Below are positions 8,038 to 14,304 of a stretch of 16,155 bases of DNA, one piece after another. The stretch spans positions 1-16,155 of the forward strand of contig NZ_CALNBI010000231.1 of the NCBI RefSeq assembly GCF_937874145.1, read 5' to 3'. The notes under the pieces were generated by a model. It was not told where the DNA came from, searched no databases, and saw nothing but the letters and a program-made list of their open reading frames with translations. Within the stretch, counting starts at the first letter, position 1, and every line of letters starts with the position of its first letter. A program made the position numbers and the translations under genes. This DNA comes from an uncultured Chitinophaga sp. GTDB lineage: Bacteria > Bacteroidota > Bacteroidia > Chitinophagales > Chitinophagaceae.

Positions 8038-8292
8038 TTAAAATGTTTTTGGTGGGGGATCATCTTTTGCGAGGATAATCACGCTGGATGAAATGGCGGA
8101 AGCGGGAAAATAATGTTGGGAAGTGTATGGTTCCTTATCCACTCTCACCGGACGGACCGCTACCTGGCGTAAATAATGGGAATTGTTGCCGGTCAGACGG
8201 ACATGCACGAACGTGGGGCCCAACGGTTCCAGCTGCTCCAAAAAGCGCAGTATTTTCTGGTGGACGGGGTGTTCGGCAGTGGTCGGTTGCAT
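8038..8292 (-). CDS. Hypothetical 84-residue protein, divergent from an XRE regulator
   Basis: I do not recognise this protein. From the ATG at 8292 it reads MQPTTAEHPVHQKILRFLEQ and onward to a C-terminus KDDPPPKTF. It has no signal peptide or transmembrane segment. An amphipathic N-terminal helix (about residues 8-21) is followed by likely beta-strands (TFVHVRLTGNN, VAVRPVRVDK, ISSSVIILAK). An in-frame ATG at 8358 would add 22 residues but would place the start inside the inverted repeat at 8336-8359, so I prefer 8292. Support for it being real is a dedicated terminator just downstream, a promoter-like sequence upstream, and the divergent regulator gene across 106 bp. The XRE protein may control it. 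It could still be a spurious ORF. Confidence 0.55.
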   Translation of the reverse strand: MQPTTAEHPVHQKILRFLEQLEPLGPTFVHVRLTGNNSHYLRQVAVRPVRVDKEPYTSQHYFPASAISSSVIILAKDDPPPKTF

Positions 8293-8315
8293 GGAGTCAG
8301 GTGCGTTTGTCAATG

Positions 8316-8348
8316 GAAAGTTAAGGAAATTATGCGTTGTTGGGTCAA
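8316..8348 (-). promoter_or_regulatory. Candidate promoter of the 84-residue gene
   Basis: The minus strand carries TAACTTTC (8316-8323, 7 of 8 matches to TAnnTTTG) with a TTGA element 22 bp upstream (8345-8348). This is close to the Bacteroidota -33/-7 layout, and the predicted leader is about 17 nt. The -33 element falls in the loop of the inverted repeat at 8336-8359, so a protein bound there would block it. Confidence 0.3.
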
Positions 8349-8359
8349 GGCCCAACAAC
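8336..8359. repeat. 9-bp perfect inverted repeat between divergent genes (candidate operator)
   Basis: GTTGTTGGG (8336-8344) and CCCAACAAC (8351-8359) form a perfect 9-bp inverted repeat with a 6-nt spacer TCAAGG. It sits between the divergent unknown gene and the XRE regulator gene, 39 bp before the regulator ATG, and overlaps the candidate -33 element of the unknown gene. The simplest reading is the operator of the XRE protein. Alternatively, as RNA it would be a hairpin followed by TTTT on the plus strand, an attenuator-like element in the regulator's leader. Confidence 0.5.
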
Positions 8360-8398
8360 TTTTGGAAAGAAAAAAATCAATTTGGCTGCCGCAATTGC

Positions 8399-8683
8399 AT
8401 GGCGAACGGCAACCAGCATATAGAGAGGAAAGCCATTGGTCAGAATATCAGAAAGATCAGGCAGTCTGCAGGGCTTAGTCTCCGCAAACTCGCCGCGCTG
8501 TGCCTTGTCGATCATGCAGATATCTCCAAAATTGAACGGGCGGACGTAGACCCGCAGCTTTCCACGTTATTGGAGTTCGCACAGGCCCTGCGCGTACACC
8601 CTGTCAGCTTTTTCCACATCCATCCCGCCGAAAACAACGGCAACAACACCATCCATCCCATTACCGGCAAAAGGATGAACTGA
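8399..8683 (+). CDS. XRE-family helix-turn-helix regulator (94 residues)
   Basis: This is a single-domain Cro/C1-type DNA-binding protein. The HTH_3 domain covers about residues 13-71: IGQNIRKIRQSAGLSLRKLA, then the recognition region VDHADISKIERADVDPQLST and LLEFAQALRVHPVSFF. That is the standard order, with SKIERADVDP matching the usual S-x-I-E-x-G-x-x-x-P pattern except that the usual Gly is Ala. The tail (HIHPAENNGNNTIHPITGKR) has no sensor domain. I chose the ATG at 8399 because the upstream in-frame sequence, open back to 8183, overlaps the opposite-strand gene and has no protein-like character. Its stop abuts the stop of the convergent glycosyltransferase. Likely targets are its own promoter and the divergent 84-residue gene. 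It could be a remnant of a toxin-antitoxin or phage-type regulator, but nothing nearby shows this. Confidence 0.85.
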   Translation: MANGNQHIERKAIGQNIRKIRQSAGLSLRKLAALCLVDHADISKIERADVDPQLSTLLEFAQALRVHPVSFFHIHPAENNGNNTIHPITGKRMN

Positions 8684-9436
8684 TCAGAAGTCGTGGTGCC
8701 CTTCCCGCTTCTTTTTCATCACTTTCAGCAGGTAACGCCAATACACCACCAGTCCCAGGTGCCGGCGGATCAGCCCCGGCTTGTCGGCCTTGAAAACGTA
8801 ATCCTCGATGTCCGACGAAAAGCCGTTCATATTGTATTTGGCGATGTAAAGTGGGAGATATTGTTTCTTGAAGCGGCGGCTGCCCCACAGCTGGATATTC
8901 AGCGCATAATCCGCAAGGATCTTGTATTTGAGGTTATAGGCATGGTCCCTGAAAACCACCGAAGGGTACACGATGGCCTGGTGGTTGACGGTATATTTGG
9001 CCATGCGGTATTTGTTGAATTTCCCGCCGAGCAGGTGGTATTTCGGTTTCCCTTCCCCGCTGTACCATTCTTCGCTGTTGGCGTAATAGATCGTGTGCGG
9101 GTCCTTTAATTGATGGTACAACTCCGCGAACCCCGGCAGCAACCGGTCGTCGGACCCGAGGAAGTGCACCCAGGCGCCGCGCGCCATCTTCGCGCCTTTA
9201 TTTAATGCATCATAGATCCCTTTGTCCGGCTCACTGATCCAGCGAAGGAACGGGTAGGGGCTTTCGCGGAGGAGGGCCAGCGTGCCATCGGTGCTGCCGC
9301 CGTCGACCACCACCACTTCCAGCGCATCCAGCGCCAGCGCTGCAATAGATGCCAGGCATTCCGGGAGGTGCGCTTCCGCGTTGAATGTCGCAATAACAAT
9401 GGTTACCTTCGGCTGAACGTTTGTATCTTTCGTCAT
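8684..9436 (-). CDS. Family-2 glycosyltransferase (WcaA/WcaE-like)
   Basis: This 250-residue GT-A enzyme is expected to move a sugar from a nucleotide-sugar to a growing polysaccharide or glycolipid on the cytoplasmic side of the membrane. The Rossmann-like start is VTIVIATFNAEAHLPECLAS (residues 11-30). It is followed by VVVVDGGSTDGT (41-52), the nucleotide-binding Asp region, then SEPDKGIYDALNKG (68-81) and the metal-binding DXD-type motif FLGSDD (92-97). The acceptor region contains VNHQAIVYPS (150-159). No transmembrane helix is evident and the C-terminus is basic (KVMKKKREGHH). The start ATG at 9436 is the first in frame before the conserved VTIVIATFN; the frame stays open far upstream, but that part is antisense to the next gene. 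It is divergent from a second glycosyltransferase, suggesting a shared glycan pathway; the sugar cannot be named. Confidence 0.9.
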   Translation of the reverse strand: MTKDTNVQPKVTIVIATFNAEAHLPECLASIAALALDALEVVVVDGGSTDGTLALLRESPYPFLRWISEPDKGIYDALNKGAKMARGAWVHFLGSDDRLLPGFAELYHQLKDPHTIYYANSEEWYSGEGKPKYHLLGGKFNKYRMAKYTVNHQAIVYPSVVFRDHAYNLKYKILADYALNIQLWGSRRFKKQYLPLYIAKYNMNGFSSDIEDYVFKADKPGLIRRHLGLVVYWRYLLKVMKKKREGHHDF

Positions 9437-9446
9437 AGTTGAAAGG

Positions 9447-9454
9447 CAAAAATA
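9447..9454 (-). promoter_or_regulatory. Weak candidate -7 element for the family-2 glycosyltransferase
   Basis: The minus strand reads TATTTTTG, a perfect TAnnTTTG match, 10 bp before the ATG. The predicted leader would be about 5 nt, close to leaderless, and no -33 element is clear. Low confidence. Confidence 0.22.
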
Positions 9455-9462
9455 ATATATAA

Positions 9463-9493
9463 TTTGTCCCCTTGAACCGTAATCCCTAATTTG
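9463..9493 (+). promoter_or_regulatory. Candidate promoter of the LEDD-type glycosyltransferase
   Basis: TTTG (9463-9466), a 20-bp spacer, then TAATTTG (9487-9493), which resembles TAnnTTTG with one base missing. The transcript would start near 9499, giving a leader of about 18 nt before the ATG at 9518. Spacing fits Bacteroidota promoters; the -7 box is imperfect. Confidence 0.3.
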
Positions 9494-9517
9494 GCGGCGA
9501 AGTTCAAATACCTTCGT

Positions 9518-10474
9518 ATGCCAGCTTATAAAGCAAAATCCCCTGTCCTGTTTATCGTTTTCAACCGGCCGGAACAAGCCCGGAAAGTGTTTTCCCGCAT
9601 CCGCGAAGTACAACCCGACAAACTGTACATCGCGGCCGACGGCCCCCGCGCTTCCCGGCCCGGGGACGCCGATGCCTGCCGGCAGGTCCGCGAGATCGCG
9701 CAGCTGGTAGATTGGGACTGCGAAGTCAAAACCCGCTTCTGCGACGTGAATTATGGCTGCAAAATAGCCGTATCCGATGCTATCACCTGGTTTTTCGAAA
9801 ACGAGCCCGAAGGTATTATCCTGGAAGACGACTGTTTCCCCGCCTATAGCTTTTTCACTTACTGCGACGAAATGCTGGAGCGCTACCGCAACGATGCATC
9901 CATCTTCTCCATAACCGGCACCAACCTGCAAATGGGCCGTAAATGGGGCGATGCAAGCTATTATGTTTCGCGCTACACCAATGTTTGGGGATGGGCCACC
10001 TGGCGCAGGGTTTGGCAGCAATACGACCGCGAGCTCAGCCGTTTCCCCGAAAGCGATGTAGTGCCGGTGCTGGAAAAGGTCTTCGGCGACCGTTTCATGG
10101 TGCACGACTGGCGGAATATTTTCGGGCAGCTGAAGGCCGGCAACATCGATACCTGGGATTACCAGTTCAACTTCCTGTCTTTCTTCGAAAACGGCCGCTG
10201 CCTGGTGCCGAACGTGAACCTGATCAGCAACATCGGTTTCGGGGAAGGGGCCACCCACACCACCGAAACCGCCAATCCGCACGCGGCCATGCCCATCGTG
10301 GAAATGGACCTGCCCATCACGCATCCCGCACAGATGCAGCCGGTACGCGAAGCCGATTTCGTTTTCCTCTCGCAGGAACACGACCTGGAGAACCGCTGGC
10401 GCAGGTATAACAAAACCACCAAGCGGATAAAACGCTGGCTGAAACGAACGTTTCTGGGAAAGAAGGACCTGTAA
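9518..10474 (+). CDS. Glycosyltransferase, nucleotide-diphospho-sugar transferase fold (LEDD type)
   Basis: This 318-residue protein resembles the bacterial proteins annotated as nucleotide-diphospho-sugar transferases or 'hemolytic protein HlpA-like', a GT-A fold group related in style to GT13/GT2 enzymes. Visible motifs in order are PVLFIVFNRPEQ (residues 9-20), LYIAADGPR (36-44), the metal-binding EGIILEDDC (98-106), the aromatic block NVWGWATWRRVW (155-166) and the acceptor-side motif DTWDYQF (211-217). The C-terminus is basic (KRIKRWLKRTFLGKK, about 302-316) and may touch the membrane. I use the ATG at 9518; an in-frame TTG at 9491 overlaps the candidate promoter. It is divergent from the family-2 glycosyltransferase and followed after 21 bp by the lipoprotein gene on the same strand, which is probably co-transcribed. 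The donor and acceptor are unknown. Confidence 0.85.
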   Translation: MPAYKAKSPVLFIVFNRPEQARKVFSRIREVQPDKLYIAADGPRASRPGDADACRQVREIAQLVDWDCEVKTRFCDVNYGCKIAVSDAITWFFENEPEGIILEDDCFPAYSFFTYCDEMLERYRNDASIFSITGTNLQMGRKWGDASYYVSRYTNVWGWATWRRVWQQYDRELSRFPESDVVPVLEKVFGDRFMVHDWRNIFGQLKAGNIDTWDYQFNFLSFFENGRCLVPNVNLISNIGFGEGATHTTETANPHAAMPIVEMDLPITHPAQMQPVREADFVFLSQEHDLENRWRRYNKTTKRIKRWLKRTFLGKKDL

Positions 10475-10495
10475 TCACCCAACCAAGCTCATCCT

Positions 10496-11527
10496 ATGCG
10501 AAAACCATTTCTCTATCCGCTGCTTTTACTGCTGGCGGCGGGCTGCCATAACAACGCCGGTCCCGGTTCCGGTCCCGATACCACGGGCTTCCCTGCTGTA
10601 AAACGGCTGGATTCCTCTATGCGGACCGCCTTTGTACCCGTCCCCGATCATCCGGGCGAACCGGGAGACAATATCGTATATGCCGCGAGCTTTGCCCTGG
10701 CCTGGGATGAACTGTCCCGCATTCTCGGTGGCGACCCTGAAAGCACGGAGCCGCTGGTCCGCCGGCTGAATGCCTCCGATATCCACGAAGGCGCTTTGCG
10801 CAAGGAGGCGTACCGGGTCAATATGCAGGTCCAGGGCGACGACCTGAGCGTGAAAGCCTCTTTTTACAAATCGCTGCCTTTCTCCGTGGCTTTTGATGTA
10901 TGGGAAGAAGGAATGCTGTTTGGAAAGAAGCAACGGGTCCGCGCTTTCGGGATGAAGCGTTACGATTACCCGCAGGCCTCGCAGGCGAGCGTGCTGTATT
11001 ACAAAGACGATGATCACTTCGTTGTTTCGCTTGTGGCGGGCCCGGAGAATGATGAAATGTTGCTGGCGAAAGGTTTTGCCGGTGGCGAGCAGCTGTCGGT
11101 CATGCGCAGCCGCGTGGAACGCGCGATAGCTGAGGGGAAAAAGGAAATGAAGGATGACAGGCAGGCCTGGAAGTTTGTGTTCAACGACGAAGATGAACTA
11201 AAAATCCCGATGCTCAAAATGAACCTGGCCGGCGATATCCGGGAACTGATCAGTTTGCCGGTAGTGAGCCGGGGGCAAACGCTCCTGATCAGAACCGCGG
11301 AGCAACAAACGCTCTTCGCGCTCGATGAAAAAGGTGTTATCGTGGAAAGCGCCGCCGTAGTGGATGCGGCCGCCGCCGTTATGGATATGCCTGTTCCGCC
11401 GCCCCGCAAACTGATGCATTTCGATAAACCCTTCTTCATCATGATCCGAGAAAATAAGGCGAAACATCCTTACTTCATCATGAAGGTGGCAAATGCGGAA
11501 TGCATGGTGAAGGAAGAAAGGAAATGA
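10496..11527 (+). CDS. Lipoprotein with a serpin-like C-terminal region
   Basis: The product is 343 residues. A lipoprotein signal is clear: MRKPFLYPLLLLLAAGC with lipobox AAGC and C17 as the lipidated residue. Residues 276-335 resemble the serpin reactive-centre loop and last strands: a hinge-like LDEKGVIVESAAVVDAAAA (276-294), a Pro-rich stretch, then FDKPFFIMIREN (309-320) and YFIMKVANAE (326-335). These match the serpin order E/D-x-G ... small-residue hinge ... F-x-x-x-x-P-F-x-F-x-I-R-(x)n-F-x-G-x-V. Upstream, NIVYAASFALAWDELSRILGG (59-79; 21 residues, abbreviated core AASFALAWDELSRILGG) and VKASFYKSLPFSVAFD (119-134) could be the N-terminal helix and the NxxYFKxxWxxxF region. The hinge lacks the usual Thr at P14, so protease inhibition is unsure. 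It would act at the membrane surface or periplasm. It follows a glycosyltransferase by 21 bp. The alternative is an unrelated lipoprotein. Confidence 0.6.
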   Translation: MRKPFLYPLLLLLAAGCHNNAGPGSGPDTTGFPAVKRLDSSMRTAFVPVPDHPGEPGDNIVYAASFALAWDELSRILGGDPESTEPLVRRLNASDIHEGALRKEAYRVNMQVQGDDLSVKASFYKSLPFSVAFDVWEEGMLFGKKQRVRAFGMKRYDYPQASQASVLYYKDDDHFVVSLVAGPENDEMLLAKGFAGGEQLSVMRSRVERAIAEGKKEMKDDRQAWKFVFNDEDELKIPMLKMNLAGDIRELISLPVVSRGQTLLIRTAEQQTLFALDEKGVIVESAAVVDAAAAVMDMPVPPPRKLMHFDKPFFIMIRENKAKHPYFIMKVANAECMVKEERK

Positions 11528-11545
11528 TATGCTTTAATAAATGAA

Positions 11546-11568
11546 AAACCCGCTCAATGAGCGGGTTT
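11546..11568. terminator. Bidirectional terminator between the lipoprotein gene and narK
   Basis: A perfect 10-bp stem (AAACCCGCTC / GAGCGGGTTT) with a 3-nt loop AAT lies between two convergent stops (11527 and 11586). The stem ends in TTT on the plus strand and in TTTTTC on the minus strand (five A precede the stem on the plus strand), so both directions can use it. Confidence 0.85.
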
Positions 11569-11585
11569 CGTGTTTATTGGAAAAG

Positions 11586-13055
11586 TTAGGGTTCGATTTT
11601 ATCCCTGATATGCGGTGCTTCCTTATGCGTCATCTTCCTGATGACGTTGTTCATCCACAGCAGCGAAATCACCGACAGGGCGAAGACAAAAATCCAGGAG
11701 CTGGTCCATAAGCTGGTAACATCCAGCAGGTACCCGAAAAGGATTGGCCCCACAAAGCCGCCCAGTCCGCCGATCAGGCCTACCATACCGCCGACGACTC
11801 CGACTTCGTTGGGGAAGTACTCGGGGATATGTTTGTATACAGCCGCCATCCCGATGCCCCACATCACGCCGATCAGGATTACGAGGATCGTAAACACGAC
11901 CACGTGCGCCTCGAATTTGATGAGTGTGACGCCCTGGGCCAGCAACTGTTTTTTCTGCACCTGGTCGTTTTGCCGCACGAGTACTTCCTGCCAGGAGAAG
12001 CTCCGGGGGAAGATGGAAGTATTCGCGGGAATGTCGGGTTTGGGTTGGATGGCGATAGTTTGGTCGCCCACTACGATCCTGTCGGGTGCGGTGGCCGTTA
12101 CTACTCCGTTTTTATTGGCGGAAACGCCTTTGCCCGGGGTCAGGATTTCCATTTTAGGCAGCATCAGCAGGGCGCTTAAAACCAGGGACGACGTCAACAC
12201 CCAGTACATTACTTTCCGCGCGCCGAACTTGTCGGACAGGTATCCGCCCAATGCCCGCGTGAGGCCGCTCGGCAGGCTGAACGCCGCGGCCAGCAGGCCG
12301 CCCAGTACGAGGGATGTTTTGTAAACATTGACGAAGTAGGGCAGGAGCCATTGCGAAAACGCGACGAACATTCCGAAAACGAGGAAGTAATATAACCCGA
12401 AGCGCCAGACCCTTGTTTTGCCGAGCGGGCCCAGCAGTTGGCCGGCCGTTTTAAGCTGGGCGCCTGATTTTTTATTCTTCACCATGAACAGGAATACCAG
12501 CCCGATGATCACGAGCATAACGCCATAGATCAGCGGCAGGATCCTCCAGCCGTTTTGCGGATCGCTTTCCGAAAGGGAATTGAGGAGGCTGGGGGCGAGG
12601 AAAGTGGTGAGCGCCGCACCCGCGTTGCCCATCCCGAAAATGCCGAGCGCACGGCCCTGCCAGTCTTTCGGATACCACACCGACGTAAATGCCACGCCCA
12701 CTGCGAAGCTGGTGCCTACCATGCCGAAGAGCGCGCTCAGCAGGAAATACATCCAGTAGGAGTCAGCGAAATACAGCAGGAACATGGGAATGCTGCAGAG
12801 CAGCAGTAGGGAGGAATACACCCGTTGCCCGCCGAATTTGTCTGTCAGGATACCCATGGGCAGGCGCATCAGGGAGCCGGACAGGATCGGGATGCCGAGG
12901 AGCCAGCCGGTTTCGATGACCGTCCAGTTATAAATTCCATTGTCGACAAGGTAAGTCACCAAAACACCGTTGAGCGTCCAGCAGGCGAAACAGATGGTAA
13001 AAGCCAGTGTGTTGAGGAAAAGGATTCTGTGGGCAGCAGATAAATTCTGGTTCAT
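11586..13055 (-). CDS. narK: NarK-type nitrate/nitrite transporter (MFS) with soluble insertion
   Basis: This 489-residue MFS protein is of the nitrate/nitrite porter family and brings nitrate in or exchanges it for nitrite. Both nitrate-signature regions are visible: GIFGMGNAGAALTTFLAP (138-155) and GVVGGMVGLIGGLGGFVGP (419-437). The two substrate-binding arginines of NarK are represented by R64 (SLMRLPMGILTDKFGG, TM2) and R267 (LPSGLTRALGGYLSDKFG). The MFS loop motif occurs in both halves (GILTDKFGGQR and GYLSDKFGARK). About 12 transmembrane helices fit. Residues about 301-382 form a hydrophilic insertion that is not part of the core fold. The gene is divergent from the NarI-like and nitrate reductase genes across 140 bp, so the locus is for nitrate use. 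Uptake versus antiport cannot be decided. Confidence 0.93.
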   Translation of the reverse strand: MNQNLSAAHRILFLNTLAFTICFACWTLNGVLVTYLVDNGIYNWTVIETGWLLGIPILSGSLMRLPMGILTDKFGGQRVYSSLLLLCSIPMFLLYFADSYWMYFLLSALFGMVGTSFAVGVAFTSVWYPKDWQGRALGIFGMGNAGAALTTFLAPSLLNSLSESDPQNGWRILPLIYGVMLVIIGLVFLFMVKNKKSGAQLKTAGQLLGPLGKTRVWRFGLYYFLVFGMFVAFSQWLLPYFVNVYKTSLVLGGLLAAAFSLPSGLTRALGGYLSDKFGARKVMYWVLTSSLVLSALLMLPKMEILTPGKGVSANKNGVVTATAPDRIVVGDQTIAIQPKPDIPANTSIFPRSFSWQEVLVRQNDQVQKKQLLAQGVTLIKFEAHVVVFTILVILIGVMWGIGMAAVYKHIPEYFPNEVGVVGGMVGLIGGLGGFVGPILFGYLLDVTSLWTSSWIFVFALSVISLLWMNNVIRKMTHKEAPHIRDKIEP

Positions 13056-13114
13056 GCAATGAACAATTTTACGTCGTTATTGTTTGTCCTGTTTTACAAT
13101 GCCAACCTCATCTG

Positions 13115-13128
13115 TACAAATATATGTA
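13115..13128. promoter_or_regulatory. TACA-N6-TGTA palindrome overlapping a -7 element of narK (candidate operator)
   Basis: TACA-AATATA-TGTA is a perfect half-site palindrome with the 6-bp spacing used by Crp/Fnr-type regulators. On the minus strand TATATTTG (13117-13124), a perfect TAnnTTTG -7 element, lies inside it, giving narK a leader of about 55 nt. A regulator bound here would block narK, or act from upstream on the divergent cytochrome b gene. A second perfect -7 match on the minus strand, TATTTTTG, lies at 13152-13159. The region is AT-rich, so chance is possible. Confidence 0.35.
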
Positions 13129-13195
13129 TAAACACGAACCGCTTGCCGGCACAAAAATATTTCTCGTTTTGTCCTTGAAATCTTATATTTAAAGT

Positions 13196-14260
13196 ATGCG
13201 AAAATTACTAGACCTGAGAGCATTCGCAGTGGCTTTAACGGCAACGCTTATCACACTCCTGATGGTTTGGGCGGGTTCCAGGGACCTGCAGAATTTCGAC
13301 GCCGCCCTGGTGGCTTATCTCTTTGGCACCCTGTTCGCCGTTTTCGGCATCGTGTACCGCTACACGGTGTGGATCCAGCGCCCACCTACCAGCGTGTATT
13401 TCTGGCGCAGCTTCCGGGTCCTGTTCTCGAGGGAGTTCCTTCACTTCTTCGCCTATACGGCGAAAGATTTCTTCCGCAATATCGTTTCCCAGCGCTTTAT
13501 ATTCAAAAGGGGAATGAAGCGGGGCGCGGCGCACCTGCTTATGGCCGTGGGATGTACGCTGGCATTTGCTATTACCATCCCGCTGACGTTCGGCTGGATC
13601 CACTTCACCCTGGTGCCGGAATCCGGCCTTGATCCATCCACGCCGAACATTTACACCGCCCATTTTTTCGGGTTCGAAGTGATGAACTTTCCTGTCGAAT
13701 CCATCACCGCATTCTTTGCATTCGGCGCTCTTAACTGGTGTTCCCTGCTGGTCATCATCGGTGCCACCTACTTCCTGCAAAAAAGGCTGAAAGCCCCCGG
13801 GCTCATAGCCGTCCAGACTTTCGAAGGAGATATCCTGCCGCTGCTGCTCCTGATCCTGGTATCGCTGACGGGCCTCGGCCTTACGCTCGATTATAAGTTC
13901 ATGAAAGGGCAGACGTTCGAGTTCATGGCCGTTACACACGCTTTCTGCGTTATTGTTTTCCTTATATGGATGCCTTTCGGGAAATTCTTCCACATCATCC
14001 AGCGACCTGCACAGATCGGCGCGCATATCTACCGTGAAGTAGGAAAACGCAAAGGCATGCAGGTGTGCAAAATCACCGGCAGGGAATTTGCTACCCGGCT
14101 GCATATCAAAGACCTGAAAACGATCACCGCCAAAATGGGTTTTAACCTGGAAAACGAAAAGGGGGAATCCCTGCTGGATTACAGTCCGGAGGGCAAGCGC
14201 GACCTCCTCGCCAGGGCGCACCTGAACGCCAGGGAAGCATCCGGCAAGTATTTCGGCTGA
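13196..14260 (+). CDS. NarI/HdrE-like membrane cytochrome b subunit
   Basis: The product is 354 residues. About six hydrophobic segments (roughly 8-28, 36-58, 112-135, 165-192, 210-231, 244-262) indicate an integral inner-membrane protein. The pattern is like quinol-oxidising cytochrome b subunits: FKRGMKRGAAHLLMAVGC (103-120) with H113, and VTHAFCVIVFLIWMPFGKFFHIIQRP (246-271, core FLIWMPFGKFFHIIQ) with H248 and H266. The 18-residue distance between these two equals that between the heme ligands H187 and H205 of E. coli NarI. The soluble tail (about 275-354, with QVCKITGREFAT and DLKTITAKMGF) looks like a conserved cytoplasmic domain with one cysteine. It lies 44 bp before the nitrate reductase gene and is probably its electron-donating partner. 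Database names such as 'MFS transporter' for similar proteins would be misleading. The exact family is uncertain. Confidence 0.7.
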   Translation: MRKLLDLRAFAVALTATLITLLMVWAGSRDLQNFDAALVAYLFGTLFAVFGIVYRYTVWIQRPPTSVYFWRSFRVLFSREFLHFFAYTAKDFFRNIVSQRFIFKRGMKRGAAHLLMAVGCTLAFAITIPLTFGWIHFTLVPESGLDPSTPNIYTAHFFGFEVMNFPVESITAFFAFGALNWCSLLVIIGATYFLQKRLKAPGLIAVQTFEGDILPLLLLILVSLTGLGLTLDYKFMKGQTFEFMAVTHAFCVIVFLIWMPFGKFFHIIQRPAQIGAHIYREVGKRKGMQVCKITGREFATRLHIKDLKTITAKMGFNLENEKGESLLDYSPEGKRDLLARAHLNAREASGKYFG

Positions 14261-14304
14261 CTGCAACTGTGAAAACCGCATCTCCATAAATAAACAGACA
14301 GGAT

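Noticed and set aside
8183..8398. Upstream extension of the XRE regulator
   Set aside because: The added 72 residues have no protein-like pattern and overlap the opposite-strand gene and the inverted repeat.
9491..9517. TTG start nine codons upstream for the LEDD-type glycosyltransferase
   Set aside because: It falls inside the candidate -7 element, and the ATG at 9518 is directly before the conserved VLFIVFNRP strand.
9437..10381. Extension of the family-2 glycosyltransferase upstream to 10381
   Set aside because: The frame stays open but is antisense to the LEDD-type glycosyltransferase; the conserved domain starts right after the ATG at 9436.
13184..13191. TATATTTA as a -7 element for the cytochrome b gene
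   Set aside because: It ends 4 bp before the ATG, so a transcript would start inside the gene; no -33 element at the right distance.
13235..14287. 350-codon minus-strand open frame opposite the cytochrome b gene
   Set aside because: It is hydrophilic shadow sequence with no motif, whereas the plus strand encodes a coherent membrane protein.
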